Of a stretch of DNA of 24,742 nt, positions 16,630-23,335 are shown one piece after another. The DNA comes from STD2-77 sp964503935 (GTDB lineage Bacteria > Patescibacteriota > Minisyncoccia > JAHIHE01 > JAGLIN01). Where the stretch lies: NCBI GenBank assembly GCA_964503935.1, contig CAZDCJ010000012.1, positions 1 to 24,742 on the forward strand. The letters run 5' to 3'. The notes beneath the pieces were generated by a model that worked only from the letters and a program-made list of their open reading frames with translations, searched no databases and was not told the DNA's origin. Numbering within the stretch: position 1 is the stretch's first letter; every line of letters starts with the position of its first letter. The position numbers and the translations under genes are program-made.

Positions 16630-17204
16630 AACTTATGGCGAAAAGATACGAAAAAGGCTCCACTATATTGGAAATTTTGGCCGCGGTAGCGATCATGGGG
16701 ATATTGGCTGTGGCGATCGGTCCGCAATATGCGAAGAACCGGAATGCCAAGTCGCTTTCTTACGCGAAGACCCAGATAACCAACGATATAAGGTATGCCC
16801 AGAGCTATACCTTGAGTACCAAGAGGTTTCCTGACAATACTTCTCCTACTGGCGGATTCGGCATACATTTTGAAAAGGGAAGCCCGCAGTATGTGATATT
16901 CGGCGACAAGGCCGGAGGAGGTAATCCCAACCAGCAATATGACGGGGTGGTCGAGCTGTTCGAGACAAGCAACTTGGTGGATGGCGTGACCATTACCAAT
17001 CTCAGGGTGAAGAGAGGGGGTAGTTGGGGCGAAGTATCGTCAGTAGATTTCATCAGCCAGCCTCCTTACGGCAAGATAATTATCGATAAGGCGAAGAATG
17101 AAGATTACGCGGCGACAGGCGGTATCGCGCTGGAAATAACTTATGAGAATTCGGCATCCGGGAGCGGAACGGTGACTTTGACCGGATCAGGGCTTATCAA
17201 TTAA
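16626..17204 (+). CDS. Minor pseudopilin, FimT/GspH-like
   Basis: The 192-residue product from ATG 16626 starts MKLMAKRYEKG and then STILEILAAVAIMGIL: a prepilin leader with Gly at -1, Glu at +5, and Ser instead of Phe at +1. The helix continues with SYAKTQITNDIRYAQSYTLS, the pattern of FimT/GspH-type minor pilins, and a beta-rich C-terminal domain follows. The start overlaps the pilC stop, which decides against the longer open frame that begins at 16563. It is the first of four minor pilin genes in a row and would prime or cap the pilus. Confidence 0.88.
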   Translation: MKLMAKRYEKGSTILEILAAVAIMGILAVAIGPQYAKNRNAKSLSYAKTQITNDIRYAQSYTLSTKRFPDNTSPTGGFGIHFEKGSPQYVIFGDKAGGGNPNQQYDGVVELFETSNLVDGVTITNLRVKRGGSWGEVSSVDFISQPPYGKIIIDKAKNEDYAATGGIALEITYENSASGSGTVTLTGSGLIN

Positions 17205-17213
17205 TCGTGATGT

Positions 17214-17768
17214 ATGGTCTCTAGTAAAAGGCATGACATTGAGAAAGGCTTCAGCCTGATAGAAGTGATTGTCGCGGTTGGAATCGTCTCTTTCGCTTTT
17301 GTCGGTATTATGGCGATATTTGCCAGCAATATCCGGGTGGAAATCGCGAATCGGGACAGGATTACCGCTTCGTATCTCGCGCAGGAAGGCGTGGAAGTCA
17401 TCCGGCAGATAAGGGATAACAGCTGGCGCGAAGGCAAAGCGTACGATGCGGATATCCCGACAGGGGAGAATCAGACGCTAAGTCTTAATGACCCCGACAA
17501 TCTCACCAGGGGATGGGAGGTGTCTGCGTCAGGAGCTTTGAATAAGCAAAAGATCTATCTTACGGACGCGGGAACATATATCCAGACGAAGAATGAGTCG
17601 TATGTGGCTACCCACCCTTCTCTTCGGGAAACCACTTTCCGCAGAGTGGTCAAGATCGAGAAAGATCTGGCCGATGCGACCAGGATGATCGTGACGGTCT
17701 ATTATGGCACTAGCGGAAGCAAGGTAGAGATAGTGTCTTACGTATTTAATAACTGGTATAATGGCTAG
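17214..17768 (+). CDS. Minor pseudopilin, PilV-like
   Basis: A 184-residue prepilin: leader MVSSKRHDIEKG, then FSLIEVIVAVGIV (Gly -1, Phe +1, Glu +5). The following ASYLAQEGVEVIRQIRDNSW is typical of PilV/GspI-type minor pilins in these bacteria. It lies 9 bases after the preceding gene and overlaps the next by 8 bases. The C-terminal half is beta-rich and not otherwise recognisable. It is assumed to be processed by the prepilin peptidase and to join the minor-pilin complex. Confidence 0.88.
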   Translation: MVSSKRHDIEKGFSLIEVIVAVGIVSFAFVGIMAIFASNIRVEIANRDRITASYLAQEGVEVIRQIRDNSWREGKAYDADIPTGENQTLSLNDPDNLTRGWEVSASGALNKQKIYLTDAGTYIQTKNESYVATHPSLRETTFRRVVKIEKDLADATRMIVTVYYGTSGSKVEIVSYVFNNWYNG

Positions 17769-18273
17769 CTATATGAATAATAAAGGGTATACCTTAGTCG
17801 AAATGCTGGTGGCAATGTCGATTTTTGCAGTCCTCTTGGTCGCTATCATGAACACTTTCGTAAAAGGGTTCTATTATCAGAAGAGGATATTGGAAATGCA
17901 GGCAGTGCAAAGGGAAGAATCTTACCTCATGGAGATGATGTCCCGCGAGATAAGGATGGCTACTGAAATGACGGCGAATAATCTTAACGGCAGCCCCTCG
18001 TTAAGCTTCAAGGATCACATCGGTGACAGTGTGACTTACTGTCTCTTTGATACCGTGTCGGGTGTCTGCAGTGATGGCGGTAATTCATTTGCCATGAACG
18101 GGCAGGTAGTAAATTCTGAAGATGTCCGCATCACGGGATTGAAATTCTATACCTCGGAGACCTTTACGGATACACAGCCGTTGGTGACTATCGTTATGCA
18201 GGTGCAGTCCAGGAAGGATTCCGGGGCGAAGGCGAGCCTCCAGACAAGCATAGCGACGCGATTATATAAATAA
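17761..18273 (+). CDS. Minor pseudopilin, PilW/GspJ-like
   Basis: A 170-residue prepilin with leader ending NNKG and then YTLVEMLVAMSIFAVLL (Tyr at +1, Glu at +5). EESYLMEMMSREIRMATEM after the helix matches the pattern of PilW/GspJ-type proteins. Translation starts inside the end of the PilV-like gene (8-base overlap), suggesting coupling; an alternative in-frame ATG at 17773 would shorten the leader. Two cysteines flank the FDTVSGV stretch and may form a disulfide. Confidence 0.87.
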   Translation: MASYMNNKGYTLVEMLVAMSIFAVLLVAIMNTFVKGFYYQKRILEMQAVQREESYLMEMMSREIRMATEMTANNLNGSPSLSFKDHIGDSVTYCLFDTVSGVCSDGGNSFAMNGQVVNSEDVRITGLKFYTSETFTDTQPLVTIVMQVQSRKDSGAKASLQTSIATRLYK

Positions 18274-18281
18274 GACCTATT

Positions 18282-18686
18282 ATGGAAAAGAATATCAAAT
18301 CCTCGGACAAGGAATCCGGACAGGTGGTCATGTTCGTAATCTTCGTGGTACTGTTCCTGGTCCTGTTCGTAAGCCTCTTCATCTCGAACACTCTTACGAA
18401 GCAGTCCAAGATCGCTATCGCGGCGGCGAATTCGGTACAGGCTTATTATATCGCTGATTCGGGGGCGGAAAATGCGCTTTATCAGATCTCTAAGTTGCCG
18501 GACGAGATGGAGCTGGACTCATCGATGGACCTTGATACTAGCACTGATCTTTTGTTCACTTTTTACGGAACGGACGTCGATTCCGACGCTGGTATATCGG
18601 ATCTTGCCTCGGCGGGGGGGCAGGACAAGATAGATATTATCGGAACATATAAGAAGACCTCTCGCGCTATACAGCTCTTTTGGTAG
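18282..18686 (+). CDS. PilX-like minor pilus protein
   Basis: A 134-residue protein with a hydrophobic N-terminal helix after KESGQ (about 14-36) and the signature AYYIADSGAENALYQI, which is typical of PilX N-terminal-domain proteins. The cleavage region ESG|QVVMF lacks the Glu at +5, as is common in the PilX/GspK group that caps minor-pilin tips. It is shorter than proteobacterial PilX. A G7 run (18614-18620) lies in its coding sequence. It is the last gene before the operon terminator. Confidence 0.85.
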   Translation: MEKNIKSSDKESGQVVMFVIFVVLFLVLFVSLFISNTLTKQSKIAIAAANSVQAYYIADSGAENALYQISKLPDEMELDSSMDLDTSTDLLFTFYGTDVDSDAGISDLASAGGQDKIDIIGTYKKTSRAIQLFW

Positions 18687-18709
18687 CTTCTATCGTCTTT
18701 AGTCCGTTC

Positions 18710-18743
18710 AAAAACAAACTTATCTGATAAGTTTGTTTTTTAT
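18710..18743. terminator. Rho-independent terminator, probably bidirectional
   Basis: A perfect 14-bp stem, AAAAACAAACTTAT (18710-18723) and ATAAGTTTGTTTTT (18727-18740), around a CTG loop. On the plus strand the stem runs into T residues; on the minus strand it also ends in a T run. It lies between the converging ends of the pilus operon (18686) and the minus-strand exported protein (18784). Confidence 0.85.
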
Positions 18744-18783
18744 GCGGTTAGCGTAACGATATCCGGATCATCTAATCGTATCA

Positions 18784-19752
18784 TTATTTTTGAGACAGGC
18801 TTTCGATATTCACTCGGCCTTCGAATCTTTTATTTCGCCTTGTCCTTATTCGGAAGATGATATACAGTGCCAAGCCGGCAATGACGATCATCATCCACCG
18901 TATCGCATCAGAGGAATCCTGGTCGGCAGGAGCCGCGGCGGCAGTGCTTGCTGCCATGACTGTTCCGAGCGAGAATCGGAAATCTTTTTCTATAGAAAGA
19001 TCGTCTCCTTGGGATATGGTAAGCAAAGCATCATAACCGCCTATTCCCAGATTGCTAGTCGGGATTTCCAGTGCCGGGATCTCATAGATCGAATACGGAT
19101 TTACTTCGGGCTGGTTGTCGGGATAGGGGAATATGGCGCTATAGATAGCACTTCCTTCTTGCTGGATCTTTACGGCAATCTGAGGATTGATCATGACATT
19201 GCTGCGGTTATCATGGATGATACGGACGCGAAGGATATTTCCGCTGGATAAATCGTAAGTCTCAGGAATAACGGATGTGTCGAAACTGATATATTCCTCA
19301 TCGCTTACTTCGATCGTAACCTCGCGGTCGATCTTCTGTGTCACAGAATTGCCAGATTCGCCTTCCTCTCCCTTGTAATCCGAAGATAGCTTAGATACGC
19401 TGATATTACCTTTGTACGTTCCGTTAGGTGTGCCGTCAGGCACGATGAAGCGGGCGAAGATTTCGTCCTTGCCTCCGGCTGATATCGTGATATCGGTTAT
19501 ATTGTCCGTATCGGTAGCGTTCTTGTAGAATCTTGTCCACCCGGCGATATCTCCCTCGGCGGACAGTTTGATGTTCGCGATAGAGCTTTCCGTGTTGACT
19601 ACCGTCATTATCTCATTGTAAGCCATCTCGCGAAGGGCTTTCTCGATGCTTATCGGCTCGGTGACCTGGCCTATGGCCTGTGATCTCGAAGGGAAAAGCA
19701 GGAAGATTGCCAAAGCGAGGAATGTAAAGGCGAGGAGACTTGTCCTTTTCAT
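18784..19752 (-). CDS. Exported protein with beta domains and C-terminal membrane anchor
   Basis: From ATG 19752 the product is 322 residues: signal peptide (about 1-26, likely cleavage after SQA), a beta-rich body, a low-complexity Ala segment, a membrane helix near 283-300 and a basic tail (RIRTRRNKR). EIFARFIVPDGTPNGTYKGN resembles the Ig-like folds of surface proteins that bind sugars or other envelope parts, but no family can be named. A longer frame opens at 19836, but its extra 28 residues run through a G/C hairpin and precede the clear signal peptide, so the shorter start is preferred. It follows another exported protein on the same strand and probably shares its transcript. Confidence 0.8.
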   Translation of the reverse strand: MKRTSLLAFTFLALAIFLLFPSRSQAIGQVTEPISIEKALREMAYNEIMTVVNTESSIANIKLSAEGDIAGWTRFYKNATDTDNITDITISAGGKDEIFARFIVPDGTPNGTYKGNISVSKLSSDYKGEEGESGNSVTQKIDREVTIEVSDEEYISFDTSVIPETYDLSSGNILRVRIIHDNRSNVMINPQIAVKIQQEGSAIYSAIFPYPDNQPEVNPYSIYEIPALEIPTSNLGIGGYDALLTISQGDDLSIEKDFRFSLGTVMAASTAAAAPADQDSSDAIRWMMIVIAGLALYIIFRIRTRRNKRFEGRVNIESLSQK

Positions 19753-19813
19753 ATATTTTGGCTTAATGGATGGAAAAAGCTTGTATCCGAAAAAGTTCAG
19801 ATGCAGGCTTTTC

Positions 19814-19834
19814 GGGGGGACCGGAGTCCCCCCC
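19814..19834. other. GC-rich hairpin between the two minus-strand genes
   Basis: GGGGGGAC (19814-19821) and GTCCCCCC (19826-19833) form an 8-bp stem with a 4-base loop. On the minus strand no T run follows, so it is more likely an RNA stability or partial-termination element than a full terminator. It could set different levels of the two exported proteins. Confidence 0.55.
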
Positions 19835-19859
19835 AAGATTTGCGCGATTTAGCGCTTCC

Positions 19860-21011
19860 TTATGCAGGATTACCGCTAGTATCACACGTAAGGTGAGATA
19901 CCGGCGCGGCGCAAAGCGTCATATTTCCGGTATATTCGTTGCCTACGTGAGTCGGCGGGAATTTGAAGATGTCGATCGAGAAGTCCATCTCATCGGTTTC
20001 CGAGAGATTCAACGGATTGTTGAGAGTAGTGAGGGCATTCGGGTTGTAGTTCTTGAATGTTGCGTCGCTACCGACTCTTCCGTCGTACCTTACGTTCCAT
20101 GTGCCGTCGGTCTGTCCAAGCCCCATGTCATCTTGCTGGACTTTCATAGCCAGCCTGGTATTACCGACATTGCGGACGGAAGCTTTCCCCTGGTCCATCG
20201 TGTCCCATGTAAGATCACCGTTGATGATCTTGTGGGTGTTGAGTTTGACTGTGCCGTATGATACCTTGGAGAAGTCAGTCTCAAAAGCGGTTAACGGAAG
20301 GTACTTGAAGTAGTTAATCAAAGTGCCATCCAGGCCGGCTTTGTCCTGGGCCAAGACCAAGGTCTTGTAGTCGCCTGACGGATCCTCGTAAGAGATGTCT
20401 CTTTCGCCGCAATATACGTACGCGGTCTCCTTCCAGAGTTCTCCGTCGGTGGCGCAGATCTCGTCGTAGTCATATGTGATCGGAGAGGTGTTGAAGACAG
20501 GAAGGTTGTTATTGTTGTTCCTGATCTTGTTGCAGAAGAGCTCAATGCCGTCCGCCTTACTGAGCTTGCTCAGAGAGAACTCGCTCATAAGCTGGCCGCA
20601 GCCCTGTCTGTCGGCTTGATGGTTCGGACCGAGATGTATGCCTTCCGGATAGAAAGTATCTGCGTATACGGAATCTATGTCAGCCACGCCGTCCGGGTCT
20701 GTCACGACCGCGCAGACCGCGATTCTCTTATTATTCTCATAAATTCCTGAGGGAAGGAACTGTGATCCGGCAGTAGAGGAATCATCGCTGCCGATATATT
20801 TTCCGCCACTATCCTTATTTATGTTCATTTCCCATTTGGTCTTGACGACAGGATCGTTGCCGCCCGCCGACTCTCTTATCAGGCTGGTATCTACGTCGGT
20901 CGCTCCCGCATTGGATCCGGTCGCTATCGCCAATGAGGGGGCGAGAAAGTTGATGGCTAGAGTAAAGATCATAAACGAGGCAAAAAATCCTTTGAATTTT
21001 TCAATGTCCAT
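19860..21011 (-). CDS. Secreted protein of unknown function
   Basis: A 383-residue protein with a clear signal peptide (about 1-30, predicted cleavage after SLAIA). The mature part is rich in Asp, Asn and Gly with several cysteines, and looks like a mostly beta extracellular protein; no family is recognised. There is no C-terminal anchor. The start is well supported: AAGGAG (minus strand, 21025-21020) lies 8 bases ahead of the ATG, and a small hairpin sits just upstream of it. It is the first gene after the promoter at 21320-21347 and is followed on the same strand by the anchored protein at 18784-19752, so the pair may act together at the surface. Confidence 0.8.
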   Translation of the reverse strand: MDIEKFKGFFASFMIFTLAINFLAPSLAIATGSNAGATDVDTSLIRESAGGNDPVVKTKWEMNINKDSGGKYIGSDDSSTAGSQFLPSGIYENNKRIAVCAVVTDPDGVADIDSVYADTFYPEGIHLGPNHQADRQGCGQLMSEFSLSKLSKADGIELFCNKIRNNNNNLPVFNTSPITYDYDEICATDGELWKETAYVYCGERDISYEDPSGDYKTLVLAQDKAGLDGTLINYFKYLPLTAFETDFSKVSYGTVKLNTHKIINGDLTWDTMDQGKASVRNVGNTRLAMKVQQDDMGLGQTDGTWNVRYDGRVGSDATFKNYNPNALTTLNNPLNLSETDEMDFSIDIFKFPPTHVGNEYTGNMTLCAAPVSHLTCDTSGNPA

Positions 21012-21319
21012 ATTTTTTTCTCCTTTTTGCCCGAAAGGGCAAATTATTTTTTAAAAGATTTTTTAAGTTACTGGTCTCAGTCTTTCACCCTTAGCCACAT
21101 GCGCAGCCAAGGACTGGAACCAACAACTTCGACCTTTGTATAAAATAAAAAACAACCGTAATCGAATTAATTTAGTAAAAAACTAAAGTGTTTCTCGCAG
21201 TTGTTTCAGGTCGCGATCTTTCAATGATGGAGGATGTGCAAAATTATGCTCTCTAAAATTTTCTCAGCGGTCTATGGCGCTCTTGAAAAATAAGAAGTCA
21301 TAACTCTAGTTGTCCATGT
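21012..21319 (-). promoter_or_regulatory. Long structured 5' leader of the exported-protein unit
   Basis: The roughly 300 bases between the promoter and the start at 21011 contain no plausible gene. On the minus strand, 21122-21072 can form a long helix: TGGTT/GACCA (one wobble pair), a C-A mismatch, CAGTC/GACTG, then an inner stem CTTGGC/GCTAAG with a 10-base loop and a 7-base one-sided bulge GGTGAAA. A second hairpin (TTGCCC/GGGCAA, 21027-21042) sits against the ribosome binding site. This could be a riboswitch-like or stability leader; no known class was recognised. Confidence 0.45.
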
Positions 21320-21347
21320 ATTTTATAACATACCATCGGTATGTCAA
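21320..21347 (-). promoter_or_regulatory. Promoter with overlapping palindromic operator
   Basis: On the minus strand, TTGACA (21347-21342), a 16-base spacer and TAAAAT (21325-21320) point toward the exported-protein genes. The perfect inverted repeat ACATACC-atc-GGTATGT (21328-21344) covers the spacer and half of the -35 box, the usual place for a repressor site. A consensus DnaA box lies 5 bases further upstream. Confidence 0.6.
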
Positions 21348-21352
21348 AAAAG

Positions 21353-21361
21353 TTATCCACA
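21353..21361 (+). promoter_or_regulatory. DnaA-box-like site
   Basis: TTATCCACA is the canonical DnaA box. Only one copy was found in this gap, next to a G8 run (21362-21369), with no dnaA or dnaN nearby, so it is more likely a regulatory site of the adjacent minus-strand promoter, or chance, than part of an origin. Confidence 0.35.
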
Positions 21362-21410
21362 GGGGGGGGTACGCATACATATATCTTTCTCTGGTTCGCG
21401 TTATCGATAT

Positions 21411-21437
21411 AAAGCCGGCCTTTGGTGGGCCGGCCTT
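21411..21437 (-). terminator. Terminator of the SDR gene
   Basis: GCCGGCC (21414-21420) pairs with GGCCGGC (21428-21434) around a 7-base loop, 20 bases beyond the stop of the minus-strand SDR gene. On that strand the stem is followed by CTTTATAT, a short T-rich tail. Confidence 0.65.
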
Positions 21438-21455
21438 GTATATCTTTTTGTAGCA

Positions 21456-22187
21456 TTACTGGGCGGTCCATCCGCCATCTACGTACAATATAGATCCGGT
21501 GACATATCTCGATTCATCTGAGGCGAGATAGACGGCCGCGTAGGCGATATCATCCGGTTCGCCCATGTGTCCGAGGGGGGTGGAGGCGGATATGAAATCG
21601 TTGGCGGCCTGGTCTTCCTGGATTCCTTCAGTCATCCGAGTCTTGATGAAGCCGGGAGCGATAGAATTCACGCGGATGCCATTCGGGGCCATCTCTAAGG
21701 CGCTTGTCCGGGTGAGCTGATTGACTCCACCCTTAGCCGCGCAGTACGCGCCGGCATTACGGAAGCCGACGCTGCTGAGAATCGATGCCATATTGACTAT
21801 GGATCCGTTGACACCATTTTCTCTCATGTGTCGGGCGGCAGCACGGACGCCATAGAATACGCCGGAAAGGTTTATTCCGATGACTTTGTCCCATGTCTTG
21901 TCATCCATTGCGTCTATCGCGCTGGTGTCTCCTACGCCGGCATTGTTCACCATGATGTCGATACGCCCGAATCTTTCGGCGGCGAAAGAGACGAGGTTGT
22001 CTACTTGAGAAGAGTCCGAAACGTCTGTCTCGAAGAAGGCGGCGCCTTCCTTTTCGCTCCAATCCTCGGGCTTATGGATGTCTGAAAATACAACCCTGGC
22101 ACCTTCCCGGAGGAACATCTCGGCAATGGCCTTTCCCAAGCCCGAAGAAGCCCCGGTCACTATCGCTACTTTGTTTTCCAATCTCAT
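21456..22187 (-). CDS. Short-chain dehydrogenase/reductase (classical SDR)
   Basis: NAD(P)-dependent oxidoreductase with a Rossmann fold, 243 residues. Visible motifs are the cofactor loop TGASSGLG (11-18), NNAG (81-84), the catalytic tetrad Asn106, Ser135, Tyr148 and Lys152 (YCAAK), and the late motif INSIAPG-like RVNSIAPGFIKT. Asp36 at the end of the second strand favours NAD(H) over NADP(H). It resembles FabG and glucose-1-dehydrogenase-like enzymes, but the substrate cannot be told; there are no fatty-acid synthesis genes around it. It is transcribed alone and divergently from rlmN, with its own terminator. Confidence 0.93.
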   Translation of the reverse strand: MRLENKVAIVTGASSGLGKAIAEMFLREGARVVFSDIHKPEDWSEKEGAAFFETDVSDSSQVDNLVSFAAERFGRIDIMVNNAGVGDTSAIDAMDDKTWDKVIGINLSGVFYGVRAAARHMRENGVNGSIVNMASILSSVGFRNAGAYCAAKGGVNQLTRTSALEMAPNGIRVNSIAPGFIKTRMTEGIQEDQAANDFISASTPLGHMGEPDDIAYAAVYLASDESRYVTGSILYVDGGWTAQ

Positions 22188-22213
22188 TTTTTATCAGTTA
22201 AGGTTTATATATT

Positions 22214-22242
22214 ATTATAATCTAAAAATGCTCTGGAATAAA
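22214..22242 (-). promoter_or_regulatory. Promoter of the SDR gene in a divergent intergenic region
   Basis: On the minus strand TATAAT (22219-22214) has TTTATT as a weak -35, 17 bases upstream. The same AT-rich stretch also gives TATAAT on the plus strand (22216-22221), which could serve rlmN at 22330, so the two genes may share an overlapping divergent promoter region. Confidence 0.4.
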
Positions 22243-22329
22243 TATCCGCTTTTGCATTCCGGAGATGGACAAACTCTTGGAGAGGGGATATGATGGCTTA
22301 AGCATATATCTTTATCTTATCAGGAAAGT

Positions 22330-23331
22330 ATGGAAATCAAGGAAATAAAAAAGACACTTGAAGGGCAGCCCCGATTCCGTTTCCGGCAATGCTATCAGGC
22401 CATATTTAAGGATCTCATAGGCGACTGGAAAAAGAATACCACACTGCCTCCGGCTTTGCGGGAAAGGCTGGACGCAGTATGTCCGCTCGGCCTTAAGGCG
22501 GAGGTATTCGGTTCGGATAAAAGCGAAAGCATCAAGATTCTTCTGGAGCTCAAAGACGAGGAGAAGATTGAGTCTGTGCTTCTCAAACACGGCGATGGTC
22601 GCCGGACGGTTTGCGTTTCCTCTCAGGTCGGCTGCTCATTGGGGTGCAAGTTTTGTGCTACCGGCACGATGGGGCTCAGGCGGAACCTGGGCGCCGATGA
22701 GATAATCGCGCAGGTGCTTTTCTTCGCCCGTTATCTCAAGAAGGAAGAGGACAGCCGCGTCACCAATGTCGTTTTTATGGGTATGGGGGAGCCATTCCTT
22801 AATTACGACAACGTGATGGAGGCCGTCCGGATGTTTAATGACAGAGACGCTTTCAATATCGGAGCGCGGCGGATATCCATCTCGACTTCGGGCATCACTC
22901 CGGGAATCGAGAGGCTCATGAAGGAAGACTTGCAGATCAATCTGGCCGTCTCTCTCCATGGCGCGATTGATGAGAAGCGCAGCAAACTCATGCCTGTCAA
23001 TAAGAGATACCCACTTGCGGAGGTCATGGAAGCGGCAACGCGGTTCGCGTCCGTGAAGAAGCGCGAAGTCATGTTTGAGTACCTGCTTATCAAAGGAGTG
23101 AATGACGGAGAAGAGGACGCCCTGGCGCTTGTTAGGCTTATGCGTGGCGGCCAATTTGTGGTGAACCTGATACGCTATAATCCGACCGGAATCTTCAAGC
23201 CTTCGGATTCTTCCGCAATCGCGCGGTTCAAGAAGATCCTTATCGATAATGGAATCAATGTGACGCAGCGATACAGTTTCGGCCAGGACATCAATGCCGC
23301 TTGCGGGCAGCTGGCAAATAAGAATAGGTAA
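22330..23331 (+). CDS. rlmN: 23S rRNA (adenine2503-C2)-methyltransferase RlmN
   Basis: Radical-SAM enzyme that methylates A2503 of 23S rRNA (and A37 of some tRNAs) by a ping-pong mechanism. The 333-residue protein has the cluster motif C102-x3-C106-x2-C109 (GCSLGCKFCATG), the methyl-carrying and resolving cysteines at 95 and 325 (INAACGQL), and the SAM-binding GMGEPFLNYDNV block. It is somewhat shorter than the E. coli enzyme (384), mostly at the N-terminus. The related resistance enzyme Cfr modifies C8 of the same base; neighbours give no hint of that, so RlmN is preferred. The APH-like gene starts 4 bases after its stop. Confidence 0.95.
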   Translation: MEIKEIKKTLEGQPRFRFRQCYQAIFKDLIGDWKKNTTLPPALRERLDAVCPLGLKAEVFGSDKSESIKILLELKDEEKIESVLLKHGDGRRTVCVSSQVGCSLGCKFCATGTMGLRRNLGADEIIAQVLFFARYLKKEEDSRVTNVVFMGMGEPFLNYDNVMEAVRMFNDRDAFNIGARRISISTSGITPGIERLMKEDLQINLAVSLHGAIDEKRSKLMPVNKRYPLAEVMEAATRFASVKKREVMFEYLLIKGVNDGEEDALALVRLMRGGQFVVNLIRYNPTGIFKPSDSSAIARFKKILIDNGINVTQRYSFGQDINAACGQLANKNR

Positions 23332-23335
23332 AAAT

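Noticed and set aside
21072..21122. tRNA-like remnant on the minus strand (GGTTCCAGTCC resembles a T arm)
   Set aside because: The T-stem does not pair, position 57 is not a purine, and there is no acceptor, D or anticodon arm.
21353..21361. Replication origin
   Set aside because: There is one DnaA box only, with no dnaA/dnaN, no box cluster and no repeated AT-rich unwinding motifs.
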